64,000 nt of DNA from Lewinella sp050633125. Lineage in GTDB: Bacteria > Bacteroidota > Bacteroidia > Chitinophagales > Saprospiraceae. The stretch covers positions 5,805 to 69,804 of the forward strand of contig NZ_JBOEFX010000077.1 of assembly GCF_050633125.1 (NCBI RefSeq), in the 5' to 3' direction. How positions within the stretch are numbered: the first letter of the stretch is position 1; each line of letters starts with the position of its first letter. This document shows positions 43,437 to 51,371 of the stretch, piece by piece. The notes beneath the pieces are model-generated. The model had not been told where the DNA came from, did no database searches, and saw only the letters and a program-made list of their open reading frames with translations. Both the position numbers and the translations under genes were made by a program.

Positions 43437-43472
43437 TGTTCGGAATAGGAAAAGGTTGTTCATTATCGTACA
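43437..43472. promoter_or_regulatory. Twin 16-bp palindromes upstream of the permease promoter
   Basis: TGTTCATTATCGTACA (43457-43472) fits TGTnC-n6-GnACA. A second copy, TGTTCGGAATAGGAAA (43437-43452), differs at one consensus position. The two starts are exactly 20 bp apart, two helical turns. They are likely enhancer sites for an NtrC-type response regulator. The 329-bp gap (43336-43664) holds no gene. Confidence 0.65.
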
Positions 43473-43491
43473 GTGTAATCCTTCTTTAAGG

Positions 43492-43585
43492 ATCGCTGTG
43501 TCTACCGAAAGCGCTTGGTTTAACCACATAGTCAGATAGAAATGGTTTAGGCTTCGTTTTTGGGTATTGTAAATCGCTGTGTCTA
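43492..43585. repeat. 13-bp direct repeat in the permease-NUDIX gap
   Basis: ATCGCTGTGTCTA occurs at 43492-43504 and 43573-43585, 81 bp apart. Between them is ACCACATAGTCA (43523-43534), a 12-mer shared with the inverted repeat at 21314. Significance is unknown. Confidence 0.4.
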
Positions 43586-43664
43586 TAGTGGTGAAAAAAG
43601 CCCAGTTTAATATCCACAAATGTTATACTTTGAGGACAATTTAGAAGAGCTGTAAAACGACTTT

Positions 43665-44171
43665 ATGGAATATAATCATTGCCCCACCTGTAAAGGTACT
43701 TTAGGGATGAGCGCAGAAGGGTATACCGCTTGTTTAGAAATAAGCTGTAATTTCGTTTATTATGAAAACCCTACGCCAGTAGTAGCAGCGGTGATTGAGT
43801 ATAAAGATGGGAATGTGCTTTTGGCACATAACTCCCAATGGCCTCCGAAGGTATTTGCGTTGGTAACCGGTTTTCTGGAAAAGCATGAAGACCCGGAAGA
43901 GGCTGTCTTGCGAGAAGTGAAGGAAGAAGTTGGTTTAGATGGTGAAATTAGAGGATTCTTAGGACATTATATGTTTAAAAAACGAAATCAACTCCTTATC
44001 GCTTATCACATTTATGCAGATGGTGAAGTTGAACTCAATGACCCGGAAATTGATGAAGTGAAGATTATTCCTTTTGAGCAAGTGAAGACCTGGCCAACAG
44101 GCACCGGGCATGCACTGAAGAAGTTTCTAGAGAGCAAGGGATTCACCCCTGAGGTCGTTCCTTTTGGTTGA
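43665..44171 (+). CDS. NUDIX hydrolase with zinc-ribbon N-terminus
   Basis: A 168-residue protein. Two cysteine pairs near the start (HCPTCKGTL and ACLEISCNFVYYENP) form a zinc ribbon like that of NudC NAD pyrophosphatases. The NUDIX box is GFLEKHEDPEEAVLREVKEEVGL, a full match to Gx5Ex7REUxEExGU. It likely hydrolyses a nucleoside diphosphate linked to another moiety; the short form and lack of the NudC SQPWPFPxS signature leave the substrate open. It lies between two regulated ABC genes but is divergent from the permease. Confidence 0.92.
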   Translation: MEYNHCPTCKGTLGMSAEGYTACLEISCNFVYYENPTPVVAAVIEYKDGNVLLAHNSQWPPKVFALVTGFLEKHEDPEEAVLREVKEEVGLDGEIRGFLGHYMFKKRNQLLIAYHIYADGEVELNDPEIDEVKIIPFEQVKTWPTGTGHALKKFLESKGFTPEVVPFG

Positions 44172-44177
44172 TTAGAC

Positions 44178-44213
44178 CGTTCGTTATCGTACACCTTTGT
44201 CCACAGTTGAACA
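44178..44213. promoter_or_regulatory. Twin 16-bp palindromes upstream of the ABC ATPase promoter
   Basis: CGTTCGTTATCGTACA (44178-44193) and TGTCCACAGTTGAACA (44198-44213) fit TGTnC-n6-GnACA; the first has C for T at position 1. Their starts are 20 bp apart, the same arrangement as at 43437/43457. They lie 55-90 bp upstream of a sigma-54-like promoter. Confidence 0.65.
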
Positions 44214-44268
44214 GGTGAAAGGCCCTGGTTGGGGAGTTATGTGTTTGATAGTTAGTGATTTAGATGTT

Positions 44269-44284
44269 TGGCATAAGTCTTGTC
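44269..44284 (+). promoter_or_regulatory. Sigma-54-like promoter for the ABC ATPase and histidine kinase genes
   Basis: TGGCATAAGTCTTGTC matches the permease promoter (TGGCATAAGCCTTGCA) at 13 of 16 positions, with GT instead of GC at -12. It is about 100 bp before ATG 44386. Confidence 0.6.
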
Positions 44285-44385
44285 TTTTTCAAGTGTTCTA
44301 AATAAGGATGCTCTTATACTACTAAGAGTGTTTCGAAATTTGGAGGAGAGAGACTTATATTGTAACCTGACATAAAGAAATTAAA

Positions 44386-45060
44386 ATGATACAACTCACC
44401 AATTTGGAGAAATCCATTCGCAATGGCTTACAAAAAGTATGGTTACTCAACCAAATCAATTTGACCATCGAAGAAGGAGAGTTTGTAACCATCATGGGGC
44501 CTAGTGGGGCAGGAAAGACTACCCTTCTCAATATTCTTGGAATGTTGGATGGTGCGAGTGGAGGTGACTATCACTTTTTAGGCGAACCTGTTCATAAGCT
44601 AAATGAACGCAGCCGCAATGAGCTACACAAACAATACATGGGCTTCGTTTTTCAGGCCTATCACCTTATCGATGACCTGACGGTTTACGAAAATATTGAG
44701 ACGCCGTTGCTGTACCGGCAAGTCAAGTCCAAAGAAAGGAAAAGCATCGTCGCAGACATGCTGGATAACTTCCAGATCGTAGGAAAGAAAGACTTGTTTC
44801 CTGAGCAGCTTTCCGGCGGGCAGCAACAATTGGTAGGTGTCGCGCGTGCAATTGTTCACAAGCCACGCTTGTTACTTGCCGACGAACCTACCGGTAACCT
44901 ACATACGAAACAAGGAGAAAGGATTATGGACCTTTTCAAGGAGCTGAACGAAGAGGGCATGACCATTATCCAGGTCACTCACAGTGAAAAAAATGCCCAA
45001 TATGGCAGCCGCATTATCGAACTGGAGGATGGTAATATTAAGCAGGATATCCGCCTTTAA
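44386..45060 (+). CDS. ABC transporter ATP-binding protein (MacB/LolD type)
   Basis: A 224-residue ATPase. Walker A is GPSGAGKTT (38-46), the Q-loop is in YMGFVFQAYHLIDDLTVYENIETPL, the signature is LSGGQQQ (142-148), Walker B is LLLADEP (162-168) and the switch His is in VTHSEKNA. The sequence class is that of MacB/LolD/FtsE, which pair with FtsX-type permeases such as the one at 40876, expressed from a matching promoter. The histidine kinase gene follows 16 bp later. Confidence 0.95.
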   Translation: MIQLTNLEKSIRNGLQKVWLLNQINLTIEEGEFVTIMGPSGAGKTTLLNILGMLDGASGGDYHFLGEPVHKLNERSRNELHKQYMGFVFQAYHLIDDLTVYENIETPLLYRQVKSKERKSIVADMLDNFQIVGKKDLFPEQLSGGQQQLVGVARAIVHKPRLLLADEPTGNLHTKQGERIMDLFKELNEEGMTIIQVTHSEKNAQYGSRIIELEDGNIKQDIRL

Positions 45061-45076
45061 CCCTTAAATCGGCGCT

Positions 45077-46414
45077 ATGCTCTATCGTTTTCGTACTAAT
45101 TTGGTGATTAGGGTTTTGTTGCTAGGTCTTGGTTTGGCGGGAATGCTGAGTTCCTGGCCGGAAAATCAGCTGTTGGCAGTACTCAGCGGCCTTTTGGCAC
45201 TGGGGTGCTTGTTGAGCATCATGTATTTTGTTGATCAAACCAACCGCGACTTGGTGGGCTTTCTTACGTCTATCAAGTACAATGATTTTACAGCTACATC
45301 TACAGCAGAGCATCGAGGCAAATCATTCGGCGAATTGTACGAAGCTTTTAACTTGATCAATCGGAAGTTTCAGGAAGTCAGGGCAGACAAAGAGGCTAAT
45401 CATCAATTCCTACAAACGATTGTGGAGCAGATTGAAATAGGACTGCTGTGTTATAATGAAGCGGGCGAAATTCGACTGATGAATAAAGCCCTCCAAAGGA
45501 TGCTGCACAAGTCTTTTTTACTCCACGTCGATGGCCTGGAACAGGTGGACCCACAACTACTGGAAGCTATCCGTGAAAGCCGTGAAGGGAAGCGTGACTT
45601 GGTGAAAATAAAGGTAGACAACCGCCTGTTGCAGTTAGCTGTACTCACCAGCGAACTGCGCTTGCAAGAAGAACGACTATTTTTGGTGAGTATTAAAAAT
45701 ATTCAAAACGAACTAGAGGAGCAGGAACTGGTAGCTTGGCAAAAGTTGATCCGAATCCTAACCCACGAGATTATGAATTCCGTAGCACCGATCACTTCCC
45801 TAAGCGGAACTATTGATGCTATGCTTTCTGACGAACCTGTTCCGGATGCCCAAACCTTACAGGATGTTCGCCAATCTGTACAAGTGATCCAACGCCGGGG
45901 AGAAGGGCTACTTGCTTTTACGGAAACCTATCGCAGCTTAACACGGGTTCCTCCGCCAAATTTTCAGGAAGTCTCGGCCAATGAACTTCTGGAACAGGTA
46001 TTAGCGCTCTTCCAAACACAAGCACAGCAGCAGGGGGTGGCCTTTCATTTGCATCGCTATCCCTCTGATCTCAACTTACAGGCAGATCCTCATTTGCTAG
46101 AGCAGGTGATTATCAATCTTACGAAAAACGCTTTAGATGCTATAGGTAGCGCGGAAAAACCAATTGTTGATCCGGCAATTCATCTGCACGCCAACCGCAA
46201 TAAACAAGGGCAAATTATTATCCAGGTAGCTGATAATGGGCCAGGGATTCCATCGGAGCAATTAGAACAAATTTTTGTACCCTTCTTTACCACCAAAGCA
46301 GATGGTTCTGGGATAGGATTAAGCCTCTCTCGACAGATCATTCGTGCCCATAAAGGAACAATTGAGGTACAATCAGTGGGAGGTGAAGGGACCGTGGTGC
46401 AGTTGGTGTTTTAA
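45077..46414 (+). CDS. Sensor histidine kinase
   Basis: A 445-residue membrane sensor. Two hydrophobic segments are at about 11-50, a HAMP- or PAS-like region at about 60-210 (IVEQIEIGLLCYNEAGEIRLMNKALQRML is PAS-like), the phospho-acceptor His230 in RILTHEIMNSVAPITSL, and an ATPase domain with N box (EQVIINLTKNALDAIG), G1 (ADNGPGIP), F box (IFVPFFTTK) and G2 (GSGIGLSLSRQI). It resembles NtrB-type kinases (HEIMN). No response regulator is adjacent; the twin palindromes and sigma-54 promoters suggest an NtrC-type partner encoded elsewhere. Confidence 0.94.
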   Translation: MLYRFRTNLVIRVLLLGLGLAGMLSSWPENQLLAVLSGLLALGCLLSIMYFVDQTNRDLVGFLTSIKYNDFTATSTAEHRGKSFGELYEAFNLINRKFQEVRADKEANHQFLQTIVEQIEIGLLCYNEAGEIRLMNKALQRMLHKSFLLHVDGLEQVDPQLLEAIRESREGKRDLVKIKVDNRLLQLAVLTSELRLQEERLFLVSIKNIQNELEEQELVAWQKLIRILTHEIMNSVAPITSLSGTIDAMLSDEPVPDAQTLQDVRQSVQVIQRRGEGLLAFTETYRSLTRVPPPNFQEVSANELLEQVLALFQTQAQQQGVAFHLHRYPSDLNLQADPHLLEQVIINLTKNALDAIGSAEKPIVDPAIHLHANRNKQGQIIIQVADNGPGIPSEQLEQIFVPFFTTKADGSGIGLSLSRQIIRAHKGTIEVQSVGGEGTVVQLVF

Positions 46415-46416
46415 CA

Positions 46417-46881
46417 CTAATTTGCCCGGCAAGCATTCTCTACCAAATCCCACCGCTTCAATGTCGTATTCCAGTAAACGGAGTAGCATTTTCCTCGAAT
46501 CAGGAAATAGACAATTTCGGTGATGCTGTCTGGCGTTTGCCCAAACTGTGTACGAATACGGATGTAACAACCTTCTTCTCCATCCAAACTAAAGATAGAA
46601 GAATAGCGAGGCCCCAGCGCGAAACCATTCCAGCTGCTTTTATCAAAACTCAAAGCAAAGGATACCCCATAGCCCCCTGCTTGGTTGCTGATCATTAGGT
46701 TTCGTTGTAGTAATTCCTGCCCAGGATCAAGAATGGAGTAGTTTCTGCCATTATCTGGAAAATAGTGAATACGCTGAGGTTGATGCTCCACTTGTCCCCA
46801 TCCCCACAGCCCAATAGCCATCAACCCACAAATAAGCGCGATCCTAAGTTTCATTTCTTTTTCCTGTGTTTCATTTTTCAA
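46417..46881 (-). CDS. Exported protein of unknown function
   Basis: A 154-residue protein with a signal peptide near residues 10-30 (MKLRIALICGLMAIGLWGWGQ; Met10 at 46854 is the likelier start). The body has no recognised domain but contains several aromatic-rich strands and two Cys pairs (EGCYIRIRT, RGKCYSVYW, NACRAN) that could form disulfides. Its stop is 2 bp from the kinase stop (convergent). It follows the two genes of the caspase-like cluster at a 214-bp distance. Confidence 0.6.
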   Translation of the reverse strand: MKNETQEKEMKLRIALICGLMAIGLWGWGQVEHQPQRIHYFPDNGRNYSILDPGQELLQRNLMISNQAGGYGVSFALSFDKSSWNGFALGPRYSSIFSLDGEEGCYIRIRTQFGQTPDSITEIVYFLIRGKCYSVYWNTTLKRWDLVENACRAN

Positions 46882-47038
46882 AGTCGGAGTTTTGAAGTGG
46901 GAGATCGGAAGTGGGAAGTCAGAAATGTTTGGTATCCGTTAGCATCAACTTCATACGCTGTAAATCAAGGAGAAGTATCTACTCCTATTTTTTACGTGTG
47001 TTTAGTTACTTCCGACTTCCGATCTCCCACTTCCCACT
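46881..47038. repeat. Two degenerate 7-bp tandem arrays in inverted orientation
   Basis: The array at 46881-46922 reads AAGTCGG, AGTTTTG, AAGTGGG, AGATCGG, AAGTGGG, AAGTCAG in perfect 7-bp phase. The array at 47011-47038 reads TCCGACT, TCCGATC, TCCCACT, TCCCACT, the same units inverted. Segments 46895-46919 and 47008-47032 are complementary at 24 of 25 positions, so the region can form a large stem. Confidence 0.7.
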
Positions 47039-47094
47039 TTTGGTGCGGGATGCTTTTCTATATTTAGTCATCACCCTTACACCCTTCCACCAGC

Positions 47095-47526
47095 TTACTT
47101 TCCACTTGCTGCTTCTGCTGGCGACTGGGTACGCCCTAACAAATAACCTGCGACGGTACCTAGCAAACCAATAATAGGTGCAATCTGACTATTGCCATAA
47201 CCAGCTGTTACCAAGAAAAGAGAACCAACAATAATCAGGGTTACACTGAGGTATTTCAGCGATTGGCTTAGGGGCTCTTTTCTGCTGTTGATAATCCAGG
47301 CTTGCGCCAATACGATAATCATCCCAAAAACGAGTACGCCCAAGGAGAGCCACACTTCTTGTGATGATTTCGTAGGGACGAAATCTGTGTTTACGGGAGG
47401 CAAGTTTACGCCATCAGTGACCGTTGCGGCTGGTGGTGGTGTATTGACTGCTGTTTCCAATGTTTCTGGCTGTGCCCAAAGACTGATAGCCAAAAAACTG
47501 AGTAGAATGATGATCGTGGTTCTCAT
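47095..47526 (-). CDS. Small membrane protein next to the caspase-like gene
   Basis: A 143-residue protein from ATG 47526. A signal peptide (TIIILLSFLAISLWAQ), a Pro/Thr-rich stretch and then three hydrophobic segments follow (WLSLGVLVFGMIIVLAQAW, YLSVTLIIVGSLFLVTAGY, IAPIIGLLGTVAGYLLG). No family is recognised. It starts 14 bp after the caspase-like gene and should be co-transcribed with it. Confidence 0.7.
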   Translation of the reverse strand: MRTTIIILLSFLAISLWAQPETLETAVNTPPPAATVTDGVNLPPVNTDFVPTKSSQEVWLSLGVLVFGMIIVLAQAWIINSRKEPLSQSLKYLSVTLIIVGSLFLVTAGYGNSQIAPIIGLLGTVAGYLLGRTQSPAEAASGK

Positions 47527-47540
47527 TGACAAGTATTGAT

Positions 47541-48635
47541 TTATTGACATTGTTGCAAATGCCGCTGATATTCTTTTTCATGGCGCAATTTACGATTCTC
47601 GTATTGTACGCGTTGCTCTTGTGCTAGTAAGCGCCGATCAGCTCTGCTTTGATTACCGCTTCTGGCCGAACGCATACCTTCTCGGTGCTGTCGACGGAGG
47701 TTGCGCAGTTGGTCTCTCTGGCTTTTCCTGAGGTCCCGCGCTGCTAATTCGCAGGCTGAGGGCTCAAAAAGACTTCGCGACCTATTGGCTGGGATGGTAA
47801 CCGGGCTCAGGCGGACACTGTATTCACACAATGGCTTTTGTTGCATACCTTTACGCTCAGACCGAGAGATCGTACGGTTGGCAATTGTTGTACAAATTTC
47901 TGCCCAGCTGTTGTACGGCGCACCCCCAAGTACCTCCTGTAAGGTATAGAGAATTTCGTTAAAGAAAATTCCACCATCGTTAGAAATGAAAGTATAGTTC
48001 TCTTGCTCGGCACTAAAAAGATTGACCGTTTTAGTAACACCGGGTTCATCTGCAAAAAGCCCTTGGTAGATGGTGCCAAATCGTCCTGCCTTTGGCAACG
48101 AAACCACTTCTGGTGGTGTGTTAATGGACTGATAAGGAGGTGGTACACTCTGGTCCGTAATTGTCACATTGCATGCAACAACGATATTAAGGAGTAAGGA
48201 CGGATTTTTTTCCTGAATACGCTCCATAATATCTCCGAAATTAACAGACTCTTGATAAGAGCGGAAATAGAGATTCGGGTAAGGGCTGGCAGTACTAGGG
48301 TCACGGAAACCATGACCAACATAAGCGAAAATGACAATGTCCCGCTCTTGGTAAGACATTTCATAATTGAGTACCTCGTCAAGGCGTTTAAGTGTGAAGT
48401 TCGGTCCACTTAGATCGTATTCAATCACACTAAGGATTCCCAGGTTGGCCGCCAGAAGGTGAACTTCCTGGTCGATACCAAAGCCAATACTGCGGCAGCC
48501 TTCTCTAATAATGTAGTCGTGGTTTTCGTTATCAAAAACCTTGATGAGGTGAATATGTCTGGTTTCTGCTTGCGTAAAACTCGTCACTAAACTCAAGCCA
48601 ACCAGACACAGCAAGAACCGTAGAAAGTGTTGCAT
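47541..48635 (-). CDS. Exported caspase-fold (peptidase C14-like) protein
   Basis: A 364-residue protein with a signal peptide (about 1-23, ending TSFTQA). The core is caspase-like: DIVIFAYVGHGF carries His108 and LLLNIVVACNVT carries Cys155, at the spacing of the His/Cys dyad of metacaspases and caspase_C14. The C-terminal 70 residues are strongly charged and helical (RDLRKSQRDQLRNLRRQHR...), unlike the catalytic part. Export to the periplasm or surface is unusual among known caspase-like regulators. Substrate and role are unknown; a short membrane-protein gene is directly downstream. Confidence 0.8.
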   Translation of the reverse strand: MQHFLRFLLCLVGLSLVTSFTQAETRHIHLIKVFDNENHDYIIREGCRSIGFGIDQEVHLLAANLGILSVIEYDLSGPNFTLKRLDEVLNYEMSYQERDIVIFAYVGHGFRDPSTASPYPNLYFRSYQESVNFGDIMERIQEKNPSLLLNIVVACNVTITDQSVPPPYQSINTPPEVVSLPKAGRFGTIYQGLFADEPGVTKTVNLFSAEQENYTFISNDGGIFFNEILYTLQEVLGGAPYNSWAEICTTIANRTISRSERKGMQQKPLCEYSVRLSPVTIPANRSRSLFEPSACELAARDLRKSQRDQLRNLRRQHREGMRSARSGNQSRADRRLLAQEQRVQYENRKLRHEKEYQRHLQQCQ

Positions 48636-48775
48636 CTATCTTTTTTTTGAAAAAATCAAAAATTTTGTGAGTAGCTTGAGTAAGCCTGCGTTGGTGAGTT
48701 TATTGATTGAAACGCGGCCAGAAGAGTATATTTTGAGCGGTAGTATTAATTAACGGAACAGTATTTGAGCTTATT

Positions 48776-49660
48776 GTGTTGAATTGTAGACTAATTAAGC
48801 ACCACCTTCAAAAGAATAAAGACTTGAAAGAACAACAATTGATTACGCTTGGCGATATGCCTATCGCGGTATTGACTCAAACATTTAATGATGCCTTTAC
48901 CGGGTATTACGTTCCCATCAATTTTACAGAAGAAGGAATGATGGAGCGAATAAAAAGAGCAAGGATTGATCTTGCCTTATCTGTAGGAATATTAAACAAG
49001 GGGACGCTGGTCGCTTTCATGCTTACGGGGATTGGCGAGCAAGGAGGTTTGCCAACAGCATATAATGCGGGGACAGGTGTAATCAAAGCTTTTAGACGAC
49101 AGGGGATGGTGCGGCAGATGTATGATTTTGCTATTCCTTTGTGGCAGCAATCAGGGTGCCAAAGAGCTAGCCTGGAAGTGATTACTGAGAACGAACGAGC
49201 AATCAAGGCGTACCAAGGCGTAGGTTTTCAAATAGGCCGTAAGCTCAGGGCGTTTAAGAAAAATACCGATAGTTCCGCTACTACAAAGCCTTCTCTCCTA
49301 CGGAAAGTGGCGGTGCCCAATTGGGAACGTTACAACTCGTTAAGGGCGTTTACGAGTGCCTGGGATTATACCCGTGCCGGTGTAGAAGGACTTATCGCTG
49401 ATTATACTTTTTATGAATGGGGAATGGTAAACGAGGCTCCCTTAGCTTATGCGATTGTTCATAAGGTAGGGAGAGTTGCTCAGGCCGGCGTTCATACTGA
49501 AGGGCCAGCGTGGGAAACACTCTTGGGAGCACTGGAAAACGCTTACGCCCAACTAACTTGGGTGAATATCGATGACCAAACCACGAAATTGCTCACAGCG
49601 ATGAATACCTTAGGGTGGGAGCATATCATTGATCAGTACGAAATGGAGCGACCATTGTAA
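48776..49660 (+). CDS. GNAT-family N-acetyltransferase, two-domain form
   Basis: A 294-residue protein from GTG 48776 (the exact start is uncertain; Met28 is another option). The first half holds a GNAT domain: ALSVGILNKGTLVAFMLTGI, GTGVIKAFRRQGMVRQMYDFAIPLW (acetyl-CoA motif A) and SLEVITENERAIKAYQGVGFQIGRKLRAFK. The second half (about 180-294) looks like a second, degenerate GNAT-like domain. The substrate is unknown. A strong terminator follows. Confidence 0.82.
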   Translation: MLNCRLIKHHLQKNKDLKEQQLITLGDMPIAVLTQTFNDAFTGYYVPINFTEEGMMERIKRARIDLALSVGILNKGTLVAFMLTGIGEQGGLPTAYNAGTGVIKAFRRQGMVRQMYDFAIPLWQQSGCQRASLEVITENERAIKAYQGVGFQIGRKLRAFKKNTDSSATTKPSLLRKVAVPNWERYNSLRAFTSAWDYTRAGVEGLIADYTFYEWGMVNEAPLAYAIVHKVGRVAQAGVHTEGPAWETLLGALENAYAQLTWVNIDDQTTKLLTAMNTLGWEHIIDQYEMERPL

Positions 49661-49713
49661 GAAACGGAACCCATGAAATTATGCTGGGAAGCTTGAAGCA
49701 GCATAAAAATGAA

Positions 49714-49757
49714 TTGAGCCTCTGCTCGGCGTAGCCAGGTTGAGGCTCAACTTTTTT
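49714..49757 (+). terminator. Rho-independent terminator after the two-domain GNAT gene
   Basis: TTGAGCCTC (49714-49722) pairs with GAGGCTCAA (49742-49750), followed by CTTTTTT. Confidence 0.85.
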
Positions 49758-50107
49758 GCACAATACTTACATTATTTTATTTAACTTTGCTGATAACAAC
49801 TAAGCTAAACTATGCCATTATTTATAGTGGTACCGTTTTTGAGAAAAAAAGTTGCTGGATAATATTCTTGAATAAAGCAGCGTTTAAGGCTTTGTTCGTA
49901 TCTATACAGCAACAGCGGATGCGAAAATGCCCTTCTGCACTTATTAAGGATTCACACTACTACACCTCATAAATTTTGTACTATTAGCAATTGTCGCCGA
50001 TAGGGTAAAATTTTATTTTTAACAGAATCTATTTCGGGCTTTCAGGCTCTTTTACGTATCATTGTAATTCTTTGGAAAATCTGTCGCGGAACAAACCTCC
50101 GGCTCCT
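49758..50107. promoter_or_regulatory. Leader region upstream of the PorP/SprF gene
   Basis: 350 bp without a convincing gene. TAACTTTG at 49782-49789 matches the -7 consensus, which would give a long untranslated leader of about 310 nt. A 61-codon frame at 49787 has no domain and is not supported. Confidence 0.35.
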
Positions 50108-51163
50108 ATGAAAAGACTTAGACAATTAGCACTGTTCACTATCCTGATGACATTCATGCTTTCAGCACGAGGCCAGGATATCCATTTTTCACAGTTTTAT
50201 CTTTCACCGCTGAATTTGAACCCAGCGATGACAGGTGTAATGAACTGTAACGTTCGCCTTGTCGCGAACTATCGTAACCAGTGGGCTAGCGTATTACGCT
50301 CCAATGCCTTCCGGACTTACTCTGTTTCTTACGATCAACGTATTCCTGTTGGCCGTAATGATTATTTCGGTATTGGTGGTACCTTTTGGGGAGACCGTGC
50401 CGGTGAAGCTGATTTTGCAACCCTTACGGGTAAACTTTCTGCTTCTTACTCCAAGAAAATGGGAGGCTCACGTAACTATGGTCACTACCTCGTTGTAGGT
50501 GCTGAGGCCGGTGTTGCTCAGCGTAGTCTTGATTTTCTCAACTTGCGTTGGGGACTTCAGCACGACGGCGAAGGTGGCTTCAATCCTAACCTTGACCCTG
50601 GTGAAACCAGCTTTGACCGCGACGAATTCCTTTTTGGAGATTTGGCAGCTGGCTTGCTATGGTTTATGACCTTCGACAAGAACAATAACCTTTATATGGG
50701 TGGTTCTTTCCATCACCTTAACCGCGCTGATCAATCGTTCAGCAGCCAGGATCAGGATTTGCTGTACAGCCGCTTTACTGCGCACGCTGGTGGTGAGTTC
50801 CTGGTGTCTAACCGTTTCGGTCTGGTTCCCGGTGTAATTGTGATGAGCCAGGGACCTTCCTTCCAGGTCAACGCAGGTACCAGTTTCAAATTCCTTTTGG
50901 GTACTGGCCGTCAGGCTGGAACACAATCTTGGCAGTTTGGTCTTTGGACACGTGTTTCCAACAAGATCAACTCTGGTGTCTTAAACGATGCTGTGATTTT
51001 GTCTACTCGCTTCGATTTCGATGCCTTTACCCTTGGGTTTAGCTATGATATCAATGTTTCACCATTGAAAGCTGCTTCTAACTACAATGGTAGCTTCGAA
51101 TTAGCAATGCAGTACAAAATTTGTGGGCCCGCTCGTCGTGGCGTTTACTGTCCTTCTTTCTAA
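50108..51163 (+). CDS. PorP/SprF-family type IX secretion outer-membrane protein
   Basis: A 351-residue outer-membrane barrel from ATG 50108 with signal peptide ending SARGQ. The family hallmark DIHFSQFYLSPLNLNPAMTGVMNCNVRLVANYRNQWASV is at the mature N-terminus, and the C-terminal end has FSYDINVSPLKAASNYNGSFELAMQYKI. PorP/SprF proteins are secreted-adhesin partners of the T9SS. Many copies exist per Bacteroidota genome and this one has no adjacent giant adhesin, so its client is unknown. Confidence 0.94.
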   Translation: MKRLRQLALFTILMTFMLSARGQDIHFSQFYLSPLNLNPAMTGVMNCNVRLVANYRNQWASVLRSNAFRTYSVSYDQRIPVGRNDYFGIGGTFWGDRAGEADFATLTGKLSASYSKKMGGSRNYGHYLVVGAEAGVAQRSLDFLNLRWGLQHDGEGGFNPNLDPGETSFDRDEFLFGDLAAGLLWFMTFDKNNNLYMGGSFHHLNRADQSFSSQDQDLLYSRFTAHAGGEFLVSNRFGLVPGVIVMSQGPSFQVNAGTSFKFLLGTGRQAGTQSWQFGLWTRVSNKINSGVLNDAVILSTRFDFDAFTLGFSYDINVSPLKAASNYNGSFELAMQYKICGPARRGVYCPSF

Positions 51164-51190
51164 GGAACAACACAAATGCCTACGGACTAA

Positions 51191-51229
51191 TATCCAAAGT
51201 GATCTAACGGATCGCTTTGGATATTTTTT
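51191..51229 (+). terminator. Rho-independent terminator after the PorP/SprF gene
   Basis: TATCCAAAGTGATC (51191-51204) pairs with GATCGCTTTGGATA (51210-51223), one wobble, then TTTTTT. Confidence 0.9.
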
Positions 51230-51332
51230 ATTGTAATATGTTCGCTGGATATTATCGGATTCGGTATATTAGCGAATAGGTGCTACCTTAGCATCCATTT
51301 AGAAAACTAATCCCCGACGTATAAACCGTGTA

Positions 51333-51354
51333 CAGACTACAATCTGGTAGTCTG
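51333..51354 (+). promoter_or_regulatory. Leader hairpin upstream of bactofilin
   Basis: CAGACTA (51333-51339) and TAGTCTG (51348-51354) are perfect inverted arms 18 bp before ATG 51372. It may be a regulator site or a 5' leader stem. Confidence 0.35.
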
Positions 51355-51371
51355 CTCAAAAACTAAAACGA

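Noticed and set aside
49787..49972. 61-codon frame upstream of the PorP/SprF gene
   Set aside because: No start context, no domain and odd composition; it probably lies within the long leader.
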